From positions 1 through 5,073 of the forward strand of contig DOVG01000157.1 in NCBI GenBank assembly GCA_003520205.1: 5,073 nt of DNA, given 5' to 3'. A model generated the notes under the pieces. It was not told the DNA's origin. It worked only from the letters and a program-made list of their open reading frames with translations, and searched no databases. The DNA is from Lachnospiraceae bacterium (GTDB taxonomy: Bacteria > Bacillota > Clostridia > Lachnospirales > Lachnospiraceae). Each line of letters begins with the position of its first letter. The stretch's first letter is position 1. Made by a program: the position numbers and the translations under genes. This document shows, piece by piece, positions 1-5,073 of the stretch.

Positions 1-443
1 TCTGCTTCTGCTTTGATAATTGGAATAGTTTCCTCCATGGATTTACCTGATGTAGTTACATCCTCAACTACTACTACTCTGTCACCATCCTTAAGCGGAC
101 TTCCAAGAAGCATTCCGGCATCACCATGATCTTTTATCTCTTTTCTGTTTGAGCAGTATCTGATTTCTTTATTATATAATTTGTAATAAGCGATTGCTGT
201 AACAACACTTATAGGAATACCTTTATAAGCCGGACCAAATACTACATCAAAGTCATCACCATAAGTATTATGTATTGCTTTTGCATAGTATTCTCCAAGC
301 TTCATAAGCTGTGAGCCTGTTATATATAAACCTGCATTCATAAAGAATGGAGATTTTCTACCACTCTTAAGAGTAAAATCACCAAATTTAAGAACATTAG
401 ATTCCAGCATAAAGTCAACAAATTCTTTTTTATAGCTTTCCAA
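1..443 (-). CDS. pyrE: Orotate phosphoribosyltransferase PyrE (3' part missing, cut by window edge)
   Basis: PyrE transfers the phosphoribosyl group of PRPP to orotate to form OMP, the fifth step of de novo UMP synthesis in the cytoplasm. The first 147 codons are visible; bacterial PyrE is usually about 210-225 residues, so roughly a third lies outside. Family motifs appear in order: LKSGRKSPFF at residues 25-34 with Lys26, VVFGPAYKGIP at 67-77 with Tyr73-Lys74, the flexible catalytic loop NRKEIKDHGDAG at 99-110 with Arg100, Lys101, Lys104 and His106, and the PRPP-binding motif VVVVEDVTTSGKS at 123-135 with the acidic pair Glu127-Asp128. The start is TTG at 443-441: it has a strong GGAGG seven bases upstream, and MESYKKEFVDFM is a natural PyrE N-terminus, whereas the next ATG (codon 12) would remove part of the first helix. 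It lies 65 bp after coaBC with no terminator between them, so it is probably the next gene of the operon. The E. coli-like loop and spacing make the assignment firm. Confidence 0.96.
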   Translation of the reverse strand, partial: MESYKKEFVDFMLESNVLKFGDFTLKSGRKSPFFMNAGLYITGSQLMKLGEYYAKAIHNTYGDDFDVVFGPAYKGIPISVVTAIAYYKLYNKEIRYCSNRKEIKDHGDAGMLLGSPLKDGDRVVVVEDVTTSGKSMEETIPIIKAEA

Positions 444-450
444 GTTATTA

Positions 451-456
451 CCTCCA
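451..456 (-). promoter_or_regulatory. Ribosome binding site that decides the pyrE TTG start
   Basis: On the minus strand the sequence ACTTGGAGGTAATAACTTG places GGAGG seven bases before the TTG at 443-441. No ATG in the pyrE frame has a comparable site, so this Shine-Dalgarno sequence settles the start codon. Confidence 0.8.
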
Positions 457-508
457 AGTATATGTTTAGTTATTTTATCATCGGCTATTAGTCTATCATA
501 TTTTTTTG

Positions 509-1705
509 TTATTTAAAAGATAAAACTTTATCTAATATCTTATTGGCAGCTTCGTATTTGGACATTAAAGGAAGTTCTGTCTCATCATCTTTTGTAATTA
601 TAGTAATAATATTTGTATCAACCTGATATCCTGCTCCGGGAGTTCTCAGACTATTGGCACATATCATATCAGCATTTTTAGACTCAAGTTTTTTTCTGGA
701 ATTCTCAAGTACATTTTCAGTTTCCATAGAGAATCCTACTATAATCTGACCTTCCTTTTTTTCAGAACCTATAGTTTTAAGTATATCACTGGTTCTCTTA
801 AGTTTTATAGCCATATCGCCATCTGATTTTTTTATTTTTTCATCAGCCACATTTTCCGGTGTATAATCAGCAACAGCAGCAGACATAATTATTATATCAG
901 CATCTGAGGAACGTTTTGTCATTTCATTATACATATCTTCCGCAGATGTTACATCTATACGCTCTACACCTGTTGGAGTTTTAAGATTAACAGGTCCTGA
1001 ACAGAGAGTTACCTCTGCACCTCTATTTGCAGCAGCCTTGGCGATGGCATAACCCATCTTTCCTGATGAATGATTCGTTATATATCTGACAGGATCGATA
1101 CTTTCACACGTAGGTCCTGCATTAACCAGAACCTTCTTTCCTGCAAGATCCTTTTCTTCAGCTAATTCATAGATAATACTGTCTACAAGTTCATCCGGAG
1201 ACGGAAGCTTCCCCTTGCCGTCATAGCCGCATGCAAGATGACCTGAAGAAGGTTCAATTATCTTAAAGCCATATTTTTTTAGTTTATCTATATTATCCTG
1301 AACTATTTTATTCTCATACATATGCACATTCATTGACGGTGCAACAAGAATAGGACATCTGGCAGGAAGAACAACAGTTGAAACCATGTCATCTGCTATA
1401 CCATTAGCAAGTTTCCCCACAATATCCGCCGTTGCAGGAGCGACCATTATAAGATCTGCCGATGTTCCGAGCGATATATGAGGAACATTTACATAATCAT
1501 CAGGATTCTCATCAAAAACATCGATATATACTTTATTTTTTGTAAGTACACTAAATGTTTCAGCAGGTATAAATTTTGTGGCATTTTGTGTCATACATAC
1601 ATGAACATCTGCCTCCTGCTTTACAAGCATACTTGCAACATCAGCCATCTTGTAGGCTGCAATTCCACCGGTCACACAAAGTAATATATTTTTATTTTTT
1701 AACAT
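509..1705 (-). CDS. coaBC: Bifunctional phosphopantothenoylcysteine decarboxylase / phosphopantothenate-cysteine ligase CoaBC (Dfp)
   Basis: CoaBC catalyses two consecutive cytoplasmic steps of coenzyme A synthesis. The C-terminal CoaB half ligates cysteine to 4'-phosphopantothenate using CTP, and the N-terminal CoaC half (FMN flavoprotein) decarboxylates the product to 4'-phosphopantetheine. The 398 residues match the usual length of about 400. CoaC spans roughly residues 1-185: the FMN-binding start VTGGIAAYK at 11-19, catalytic His76 in VPHISLG, the PATADIVGKLANG segment from residue 90, the PSMN motif with Asn126, and the active-site-lid Cys159 in GHLACG. CoaB spans about 190-398: AGPTCESIDPVRYI from 196, NHSSGKMG at 211-218 with Asn211, SAAVADY at 275-281, EKIKK from 289 with the conserved lysine, and GFSMETEN from 324. 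The ATG at 1705 follows the panD stop by 13 bp, with GAGGA as ribosome binding site, which suggests cotranslation. The family's usual N-D or N-N after the DMI-AN motif is Asn351-Ser352 here, a minor variation. Confidence 0.98.
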   Translation of the reverse strand: MLKNKNILLCVTGGIAAYKMADVASMLVKQEADVHVCMTQNATKFIPAETFSVLTKNKVYIDVFDENPDDYVNVPHISLGTSADLIMVAPATADIVGKLANGIADDMVSTVVLPARCPILVAPSMNVHMYENKIVQDNIDKLKKYGFKIIEPSSGHLACGYDGKGKLPSPDELVDSIIYELAEEKDLAGKKVLVNAGPTCESIDPVRYITNHSSGKMGYAIAKAAANRGAEVTLCSGPVNLKTPTGVERIDVTSAEDMYNEMTKRSSDADIIIMSAAVADYTPENVADEKIKKSDGDMAIKLKRTSDILKTIGSEKKEGQIIVGFSMETENVLENSRKKLESKNADMICANSLRTPGAGYQVDTNIITIITKDDETELPLMSKYEAANKILDKVLSFK

Positions 1706-1718
1706 ATTATTTCCTCAT

Positions 1719-2108
1719 CTAGATATCAAACAACTCACCATGTTTTTCATATCTGGTAACTCTATTAATCTTATTATCTTTATCGACAAATACAACCTTT
1801 GGCGGATTCTCTTTAAATTCTTCCGGTGTCATAGATGCATAACTCATGATAATTACACGGTCACCCTCTGATACAAGTCTTGCTGCAGCTCCATTAAGAC
1901 ATATAATTCCGGAGCCTCTATCCCCGGCAATTACATATGTCTCAAGTCTGTTGCCATTATCGACATTTGCCACCTGAACCTTTTCATATTCCATCAGACC
2001 ACATGCATCCATGAGTTCTTCATCAATAGTAATACTTCCAACGTAGTTAAGAGCCGCCTGTGTTACTGTAGCTCTATGAATTTTTGATTTTAAATATGTT
2101 ACCTGCAT
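1719..2108 (-). CDS. panD: Aspartate 1-decarboxylase proenzyme PanD
   Basis: PanD decarboxylates L-aspartate to beta-alanine, the amine half of pantothenate. It is a pyruvoyl enzyme made as a proenzyme that cleaves itself before a serine, which becomes the pyruvoyl cofactor. At 129 residues it is of normal length (E. coli 126). Seen in the sequence: the cleavage site Gly24-Ser25 in NYVGSITID, the catalytic Tyr58 in ETYVIAGDRGSG, the substrate-contacting Lys9 and Arg54, and the NGAAA segment at 72-76 involved in processing. Cleavage would give a 24-residue beta chain and a 105-residue alpha chain. The ATG at 2108 is preceded by AAGGA at a spacing of about 8 bases. The gene sits 35 bp after panC and 13 bp before coaBC, so beta-alanine supply is coexpressed with the ligase that uses it. 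The assignment is very secure. Confidence 0.98.
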   Translation of the reverse strand: MQVTYLKSKIHRATVTQAALNYVGSITIDEELMDACGLMEYEKVQVANVDNGNRLETYVIAGDRGSGIICLNGAAARLVSEGDRVIIMSYASMTPEEFKENPPKVVFVDKDNKINRVTRYEKHGELFDI

Positions 2109-2143
2109 TTGATTATTCCTTACTATATTTTATATTTATGACA

Positions 2144-2998
2144 CTATACTTCAGCAATAAAATTATCTATAAGTCTAACTTTATTATTTATCTTAACAGC
2201 GATAGCTACAAGAATCTCACCATCTATCTCTTTAATGGATTCCATTGTGAGGTTGTCTACAACTTCTACATATTCGACATCAGCCATCGGTTCACTTTCC
2301 AGAAGCTCTGTCATTTTACTTATTACAACTTCAGCATTTCTTTCTCCATTTTCAACAAGCTCTTTTCCAAGCTTAATAGATTTGCTGAGTATTAACGCTG
2401 CATTTCTTTCTTCAACATTCATATATGTATTTCTTGAGCTCATCGCAAGTCCATCGCTCTCTCTGACAATAGGACATCCAACTATTTCAAGAGGCATATT
2501 CAAGTCCTTGACCATTCTCTTTATTACAGCGAGCTGCTGGGCATCTTTCTGTCCAAAATAAGCTTTGTCAGGTCCCACAATATTAAAGAGCTTGGTACAT
2601 ACAGTACACACTCCCCTGAAATGTACCGGTCTGGACAATCCGCATAAATGATTTGTCAGCCCATTCATATCTACAAATGAAACAAAACCGTCTTTATACA
2701 TTTCCGATGGGTCCGGATTAAATATAAGATCAGCTCCTGTTGTTTCACAGAGAAGGCTGTCGCGTTCCATATCTCTAGGATAGCTTTCCAGATCTTCGTT
2801 AGGACCAAATTGAATAGGATTTACAAAAACACTTACAACTGTTCTGTCATTATCCTCCACTGATCTTTTTATAAGAGACTGATGTCCTGCATGAAGATAT
2901 CCCATAGTAGGGACAAGTCCAACAGTCTCTCCATTTTTACGCCATTTATTTACATACTTTCTTACTTCTTCAACTGTTTTTGCAATTTTGATTCCCAT
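2144..2998 (-). CDS. panC: Pantothenate synthetase (pantoate--beta-alanine ligase) PanC
   Basis: PanC activates pantoate with ATP to pantoyl-adenylate and condenses it with beta-alanine to give pantothenate. It belongs to the nucleotidyltransferase superfamily with a Rossmann fold. From the ATG at 2998 the protein has 284 residues, matching the family (E. coli 283). Visible motifs: LVPTMGYLHAGH at 28-39 with the HIGH-like His36 and His39, SVFVNPIQFGPNEDL at 56-70, SRPVHFRGV at 122-130, FGQKDAQQL at 148-156, and the KMSKS-like loop DGLAMSSRN at 182-190. The reading frame continues upstream to a TTG at 3043 inside panB, adding 15 residues. I reject that start because the extension (QRQLNNYTESENDK) is unlike the family, the TTG has no ribosome binding site, and MGIKIAKTVEEV is the expected beginning. 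The ATG itself has only a weak GTGAG-like site, so translation may depend on coupling to panB, which ends 25 bp upstream. Confidence 0.97.
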   Translation of the reverse strand: MGIKIAKTVEEVRKYVNKWRKNGETVGLVPTMGYLHAGHQSLIKRSVEDNDRTVVSVFVNPIQFGPNEDLESYPRDMERDSLLCETTGADLIFNPDPSEMYKDGFVSFVDMNGLTNHLCGLSRPVHFRGVCTVCTKLFNIVGPDKAYFGQKDAQQLAVIKRMVKDLNMPLEIVGCPIVRESDGLAMSSRNTYMNVEERNAALILSKSIKLGKELVENGERNAEVVISKMTELLESEPMADVEYVEVVDNLTMESIKEIDGEILVAIAVKINNKVRLIDNFIAEV

Positions 2999-3023
2999 TT
3001 TGTCATTCTCACTTTCTGTATAA

Positions 3024-3854
3024 TTATTTAATTGCCTCTGCAAGAATATCAGGAGCTATACTGTAATTATGCTCTGCTGCAGGATAAGTTCCAGCTTTTA
3101 CTTCTTCATCATACGCCTTAAAGCCTTCTCTCATAGCTTCTCCTACATTAGCAAAATGCTTTACAAATTTAGGTTTATAATCACTAAACATCGCAAGCAT
3201 ATCAGCATATACGAGTATCTGTCCATCAGTACCGGCTCCACCACCAATTCCAATAGTCGGAATAGACAGATTCTTTGATATGTATTCAGCAAGTTCTGCA
3301 GGAACACATTCAAGTACTATCGAAAATGCACCTGCTTCTTCAAGCAGCTTCGCATCTTTAATAAGCTTCTTTGCAGAGCTAAGATCTCTTCCCTGGGCTT
3401 TATATCCACCAAAAGCATTTATTGACTGAGGCGTAAGACCTATATGTCCCATAACAGGAATGCTGGCTTTTACAATAGCTTCAACCTGAGGAATTATCTC
3501 TTCTCCTCCTTCAAGCTTTACTGCTTCAGCCCTGCCTTCTTTCATAAGTCTTCCGGCATTTATAACAGCATCATAAACTGAAGCCTGGTATGACATAAAT
3601 GGCATATCTATAACAACAAGACTGTTCTTTGCTCCTCTCGCTACAGCTGCACCATGGTGGATCATATCTTCCATAGTAACAGATACAGTATCAGGATAAC
3701 CGAGCATAACATTTCCAAGAGAATCTCCAACCAGTATACCATTTATGCCCGCTTCATCTACTAATTTAGCAGTTGAGTAATCATAAGCAGTAAGCATAGA
3801 GATTTTCTCACCCTTTTTCTTCATTTCCTTAAAAGTAACACTTGTATTTTTCAT
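3024..3854 (-). CDS. panB: 3-methyl-2-oxobutanoate hydroxymethyltransferase (ketopantoate hydroxymethyltransferase) PanB
   Basis: PanB transfers a hydroxymethyl group from 5,10-methylenetetrahydrofolate to alpha-ketoisovalerate to make ketopantoate, the committed step of pantoate synthesis. It is a cytoplasmic, metal-dependent TIM-barrel enzyme that is decameric in known members. The 276-residue length is normal. Visible residues: the metal ligands Asp44 in LVGDSLG and Asp83 in VIDMPFM, Lys113 and Glu115 in VKLEGGE, His137 in VMGHIGLTPQS, the FGGYKAQGR motif at 148-156, the catalytic-base position Glu182 in VLECVPAEL, and the glycine-rich IGIGGGAGTDGQILV segment at 201-215. The C-terminus EVKAGTYPAAEH matches the EV-SG-YP-EH ending of the family. 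The ATG at 3854 follows the stop of the preceding reductase gene with no gap, and its ribosome binding site lies inside that gene's last codons. It supplies the substrate of the upstream reductase and, one step further, of PanC. Confidence 0.98.
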   Translation of the reverse strand: MKNTSVTFKEMKKKGEKISMLTAYDYSTAKLVDEAGINGILVGDSLGNVMLGYPDTVSVTMEDMIHHGAAVARGAKNSLVVIDMPFMSYQASVYDAVINAGRLMKEGRAEAVKLEGGEEIIPQVEAIVKASIPVMGHIGLTPQSINAFGGYKAQGRDLSSAKKLIKDAKLLEEAGAFSIVLECVPAELAEYISKNLSIPTIGIGGGAGTDGQILVYADMLAMFSDYKPKFVKHFANVGEAMREGFKAYDEEVKAGTYPAAEHNYSIAPDILAEAIK

Positions 3855-4706
3855 TCAGCAGTCTCCTCCTTTAAGAATATCTTCCATCTCTTTATAATCA
3901 GTTTCTTTATTTTTCTCTTTTGCGATTTTTAGTACTTCCATAGAGCACATTCGATAAAGATTTCTGTCTTCTGATTCAAGAACATCCAGATGCTTTCTAA
4001 TTGTATTAGTATCATTTCTTTCTAATGGCCCAGTAAGTTGAGATACAACCCCTTTTTCAGTTATACCTACAGCATTATCTCTAAAAAGCCCGCATAATGC
4101 AGTCTCTGCCATTTGTGAATTCATCCCACAATCCATCAGAAGTCTTTTGCCAAATCCGTATATGCCACATATCAGATTACTGGCAACTACTGAAGCAGCA
4201 TGATACTTTGATTTAGAATCAGACGATATCGTTCCTGTCTTAAGACCTGATGAACTGAAAATCTCTATCATTTCTTCAAGATGTTCTGGGCTTCCTTCAA
4301 TTGTAATAAATGCATTGGAAAAACTTTTGTACGATGTATACTTATCTGAAACAGCATACATTGGATGGACGGAATATCCATAGACCTGATATGGGCTGTC
4401 TCTGAAGATTTCAGAGGAAAGAGCACCACTTGTATGGCAAACTATTTTGCCATTTATCTCAGGATAACACTTTATATCATCAAAGATCTGACCTATAGCA
4501 TTATCACTGACAGTTATAAAAACAGCATCGCTTTCATTAATCAAATCAACTATGCTTTCAAAGTATCGGGTATCGGTAAACTCTGCTGCGTCTGCAGCGT
4601 GTTCAGAGTGTCTGCTGAAATATCCGGAAATATCCAGTCCTTTTAAACTTAGATATTTACCGAGTGTGTATCCTACACGTCCGGCGCCAATAAATCCAAT
4701 CCTCAT
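3855..4706 (-). CDS. panG: Rossmann-like / DUF2520 protein, probable PanG-type ketopantoate reductase
   Basis: The probable role is NADPH-dependent reduction of ketopantoate to pantoate, the step between PanB and PanC. The 283 residues form an N-terminal Rossmann domain and a C-terminal helical DUF2520 domain. Seen: the dinucleotide loop GAGRVG at 7-12; the second-strand end YFSRHSEHA with Ser31-Arg32, a pattern favouring NADP(H); HTSGA at 91-95; SVHPM at 112-116; KYHAASVVASNL at 167-178; and LTGPLERND at 224-232. The last four resemble signature motifs of the Rossmann/DUF2520 family. Known: PanG of Francisella, with homologues in Enterococcus faecalis and Clostridioides difficile, is a ketopantoate reductase distinct from PanE. 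Inferred: as first gene of a pan operon without panE, this protein fills that step. The annotation would otherwise be only 'Rossmann-like oxidoreductase'. The ATG at 4706 has a GAGGTGA ribosome binding site. The C-terminus (KNKETDYKEMEDILKGGDC) is charged. Membership of the fold and family is firm; the PanG function is likely but rests on context and recall. Confidence 0.83.
   Translation of the reverse strand: MRIGFIGAGRVGYTLGKYLSLKGLDISGYFSRHSEHAADAAEFTDTRYFESIVDLINESDAVFITVSDNAIGQIFDDIKCYPEINGKIVCHTSGALSSEIFRDSPYQVYGYSVHPMYAVSDKYTSYKSFSNAFITIEGSPEHLEEMIEIFSSSGLKTGTISSDSKSKYHAASVVASNLICGIYGFGKRLLMDCGMNSQMAETALCGLFRDNAVGITEKGVVSQLTGPLERNDTNTIRKHLDVLESEDRNLYRMCSMEVLKIAKEKNKETDYKEMEDILKGGDC
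3864..3872 (-). promoter_or_regulatory. Strong panB ribosome binding site inside the preceding gene
   Basis: The minus strand reads AAAGGAGGAGACTGCTGAATG. The near-perfect Shine-Dalgarno AAAGGAGGA encodes Lys-Gly-Gly at the very end of the upstream reductase, whose TGA stop is followed at once by the panB ATG. The spacing from GGAGG to ATG is about 10 bases. The arrangement suggests tight coupling or reinitiation between the two proteins. Confidence 0.85.
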
Positions 4707-4756
4707 ACTATCACCTCATTTCTAAGGCGATACTGTTTTATTTATTCAGGTATAGT
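4707..4756 (-). promoter_or_regulatory. Ribosome-binding-site hairpin with a competing anti-SD pairing in the pan leader
   Basis: In the minus-strand RNA, UAUCGCCU (4732-4725) can pair with AGGUGAUA (4716-4709): eight base pairs including one G-U, with an 8-base loop. This buries the ribosome binding site of the first pan gene. The same AGGUGAUAGU can instead pair with ACUAUACCU (4756-4748) through nine pairs and one bulged G. That second partner overlaps the 3' arm of a separate upstream hairpin. The pairings are read directly from the sequence; a regulatory role is inferred and no energies were calculated. Confidence 0.45.
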
Positions 4757-4772
4757 TTCCACATGGAATACC
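4749..4772 (-). promoter_or_regulatory. Upstream leader hairpin (bulged stem)
   Basis: The minus strand reads GGTAT-TCC-ATGT-GGA-AACT-ATACC. GGTAT pairs with ATACC and TCC with GGA around an ATGT loop, leaving AACT as an asymmetric bulge on the 3' side. There is no U-tract after it, so it is not an intrinsic terminator. Its 3' arm overlaps the segment that could pair with the ribosome binding site further down, so the two structures exclude each other. Confidence 0.4.
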
Positions 4773-4783
4773 ATCCGAGTACG

Positions 4784-4800
4784 AATTATACAGTATAATT
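4784..4800. promoter_or_regulatory. 17-bp perfect palindrome over the -10 box: putative operator
   Basis: AATTATACTGTATAATT (minus strand) consists of two perfect 8-bp arms around a single central base. It contains the promoter's -10 hexamer, so a dimeric repressor bound here would block RNA polymerase. A second, weaker inverted repeat, TTACA-N5-TGTAA at 4799-4813, covers the -35 side and shares two bases with it. I cannot assign it to a known regulator. AT-rich -10 regions can form palindromes by chance, but two perfect 8-bp arms are uncommon. Confidence 0.5.
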
Positions 4801-4814
4801 ACATTTTTTGTAAA
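4785..4814 (-). promoter_or_regulatory. Sigma70/SigA-type promoter of the pan operon
   Basis: On the minus strand, TTTACA (4814-4809) and a consensus TATAAT (4790-4785) are separated by 18 bp. Expected initiation is near 4778, giving a leader of about 72 nt before the first pan gene. It lies just downstream of the preceding gene's stop and is the only convincing promoter I see in the window. Confidence 0.7.
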
Positions 4815-4850
4815 GAGAAATAAATGTTAATATAATACATCTAATTTACA

Positions 4851-5073
4851 TCAAAGACTACTTTTAAGACTTATATATGTACCCAAAAGCTCATTTATTT
4901 CTACATAATCTTTCTTCTCGATTGACTTTCCGAGGACACCAAGAAATTCCATATCCTCTCCACCATATTCTCCTGTACATATTTCTTTATAAAGTTTCTT
5001 AATAAGAGAGATATCTTCCAGATATGTTGCCTCTCTCATACTTCTTAATGTATTAATATCTATTATCTGAGAA
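4851..5073 (-). CDS. C-terminal end of an unrecognised protein (5' end outside window)
   Basis: The frame is open from the window edge at 5073 to the TGA at 4851-4853, giving 73 visible residues. I do not recognise the product. An internal ATG at 5039 would start a 62-residue protein, but the sequence before it (ATTAATACATTAAGAAGT) has no good ribosome binding site and the frame stays open upstream through SQIIDINTLRS, so a truncated larger gene is more likely. The visible part is rich in Glu, Lys, Leu and Ile in a pattern typical of amphipathic helices, with a Gly-containing turn (CTGEYGGEDMEF) in the middle. There is no membrane segment or recognisable catalytic motif. It ends 144 bp before the first pan gene, with the pan promoter between, and need not share its function. 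No intrinsic terminator follows its stop. Confidence 0.6.
   Translation of the reverse strand, partial: SQIIDINTLRSMREATYLEDISLIKKLYKEICTGEYGGEDMEFLGVLGKSIEKKDYVEINELLGTYISLKSSL

Noticed and set aside
444..508. Possible separate promoter or terminator between coaBC and pyrE
   Set aside because: No -35/-10 pair with acceptable spacing and no GC-rich hairpin with a T-tract was found; AT-rich matches to TAAAAT alone are not enough.
1478..1684. Plus-strand 68-codon open frame
   Set aside because: It lies wholly within coaBC on the opposite strand; the translation is Ile/Tyr/Cys-rich and resembles no family, and there is no ribosome binding site.
1707..1718. Three-codon ATG-AGG-AAA-TAA frame between panD and coaBC
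   Set aside because: Its bases contain the coaBC ribosome binding site and are far too short to support a gene call.
2084..2561. Two overlapping plus-strand open frames (103 and 108 codons)
   Set aside because: They are antisense to panC and the panC-panD gap; the low-complexity Ser/Ile/Phe-rich translations are typical of the complement of AT-rich genes.
3069..3278. Plus-strand 69-codon open frame
   Set aside because: It is antisense to panB, which has complete family motifs there.
4365..4646. Plus-strand 93-codon open frame
   Set aside because: It is antisense to the Rossmann domain of the PanG-like gene; there is no coding signature.
4707..4778. Known riboswitch or T-box leader for the pan operon
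   Set aside because: The leader is only about 72 nt and shows no T-box sequence or conserved core of a riboswitch class I can recognise; only the generic alternative pairing is reported.
4815..4850. Possible intrinsic terminator after the right-hand partial gene
   Set aside because: Only a 4-bp ATGT/ACAT inverted repeat is present, with no GC stem and no U-tract.

Overview
The window is an AT-rich, low-GC stretch in which every credible gene lies on the minus strand, so transcription runs from high to low coordinates. GGAGG-like ribosome binding sites, a TTG start, the low GC content and the gene set (a PanG-type reductase next to panB-panC-panD, followed by coaBC) suggest a Firmicute of the class Clostridia. 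Lachnospiraceae is my best guess, from general impression only.

Layout in transcription order: (1) 5073-4851, the C-terminal end of an unrecognised gene cut by the window edge. (2) 4850-4707, a 144-bp regulatory gap with a sigma70-type promoter, a perfect 17-bp palindrome over its -10 box, and a leader of about 72 nt that can fold over the first ribosome binding site. (3) 4706-3855, a Rossmann/DUF2520 protein, probably the PanG-type ketopantoate reductase. (4) 3854-3024 panB. (5) 2998-2144 panC. (6) 2108-1719 panD. (7) 1705-509 coaBC. (8) 443-1, the first 147 codons of pyrE, running off the left edge. Spacings within the run are 0, 25, 35, 13 and 65 bp, and I see no terminator, so it reads as one operon.

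Together the genes make pantothenate and carry it towards coenzyme A. PanB converts alpha-ketoisovalerate to ketopantoate and the PanG-like protein reduces it to pantoate. PanD makes beta-alanine from aspartate and PanC joins the two to give pantothenate. After a pantothenate kinase encoded elsewhere, CoaBC adds cysteine using CTP and decarboxylates the product to 4'-phosphopantetheine. PyrE belongs to UMP synthesis and so feeds the CTP pool that CoaB draws on; that link is an inference. Key catalytic residues are visible in PanB, PanC, PanD, CoaBC and the visible part of PyrE, so all look functional.

Nothing here amounts to an undescribed system. The points most worth following are the control region at 4707-4814 and the PanG-for-PanE replacement. 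No IS element, CRISPR array, tRNA or rRNA is apparent, and there is no gene-free stretch over 300 bases.
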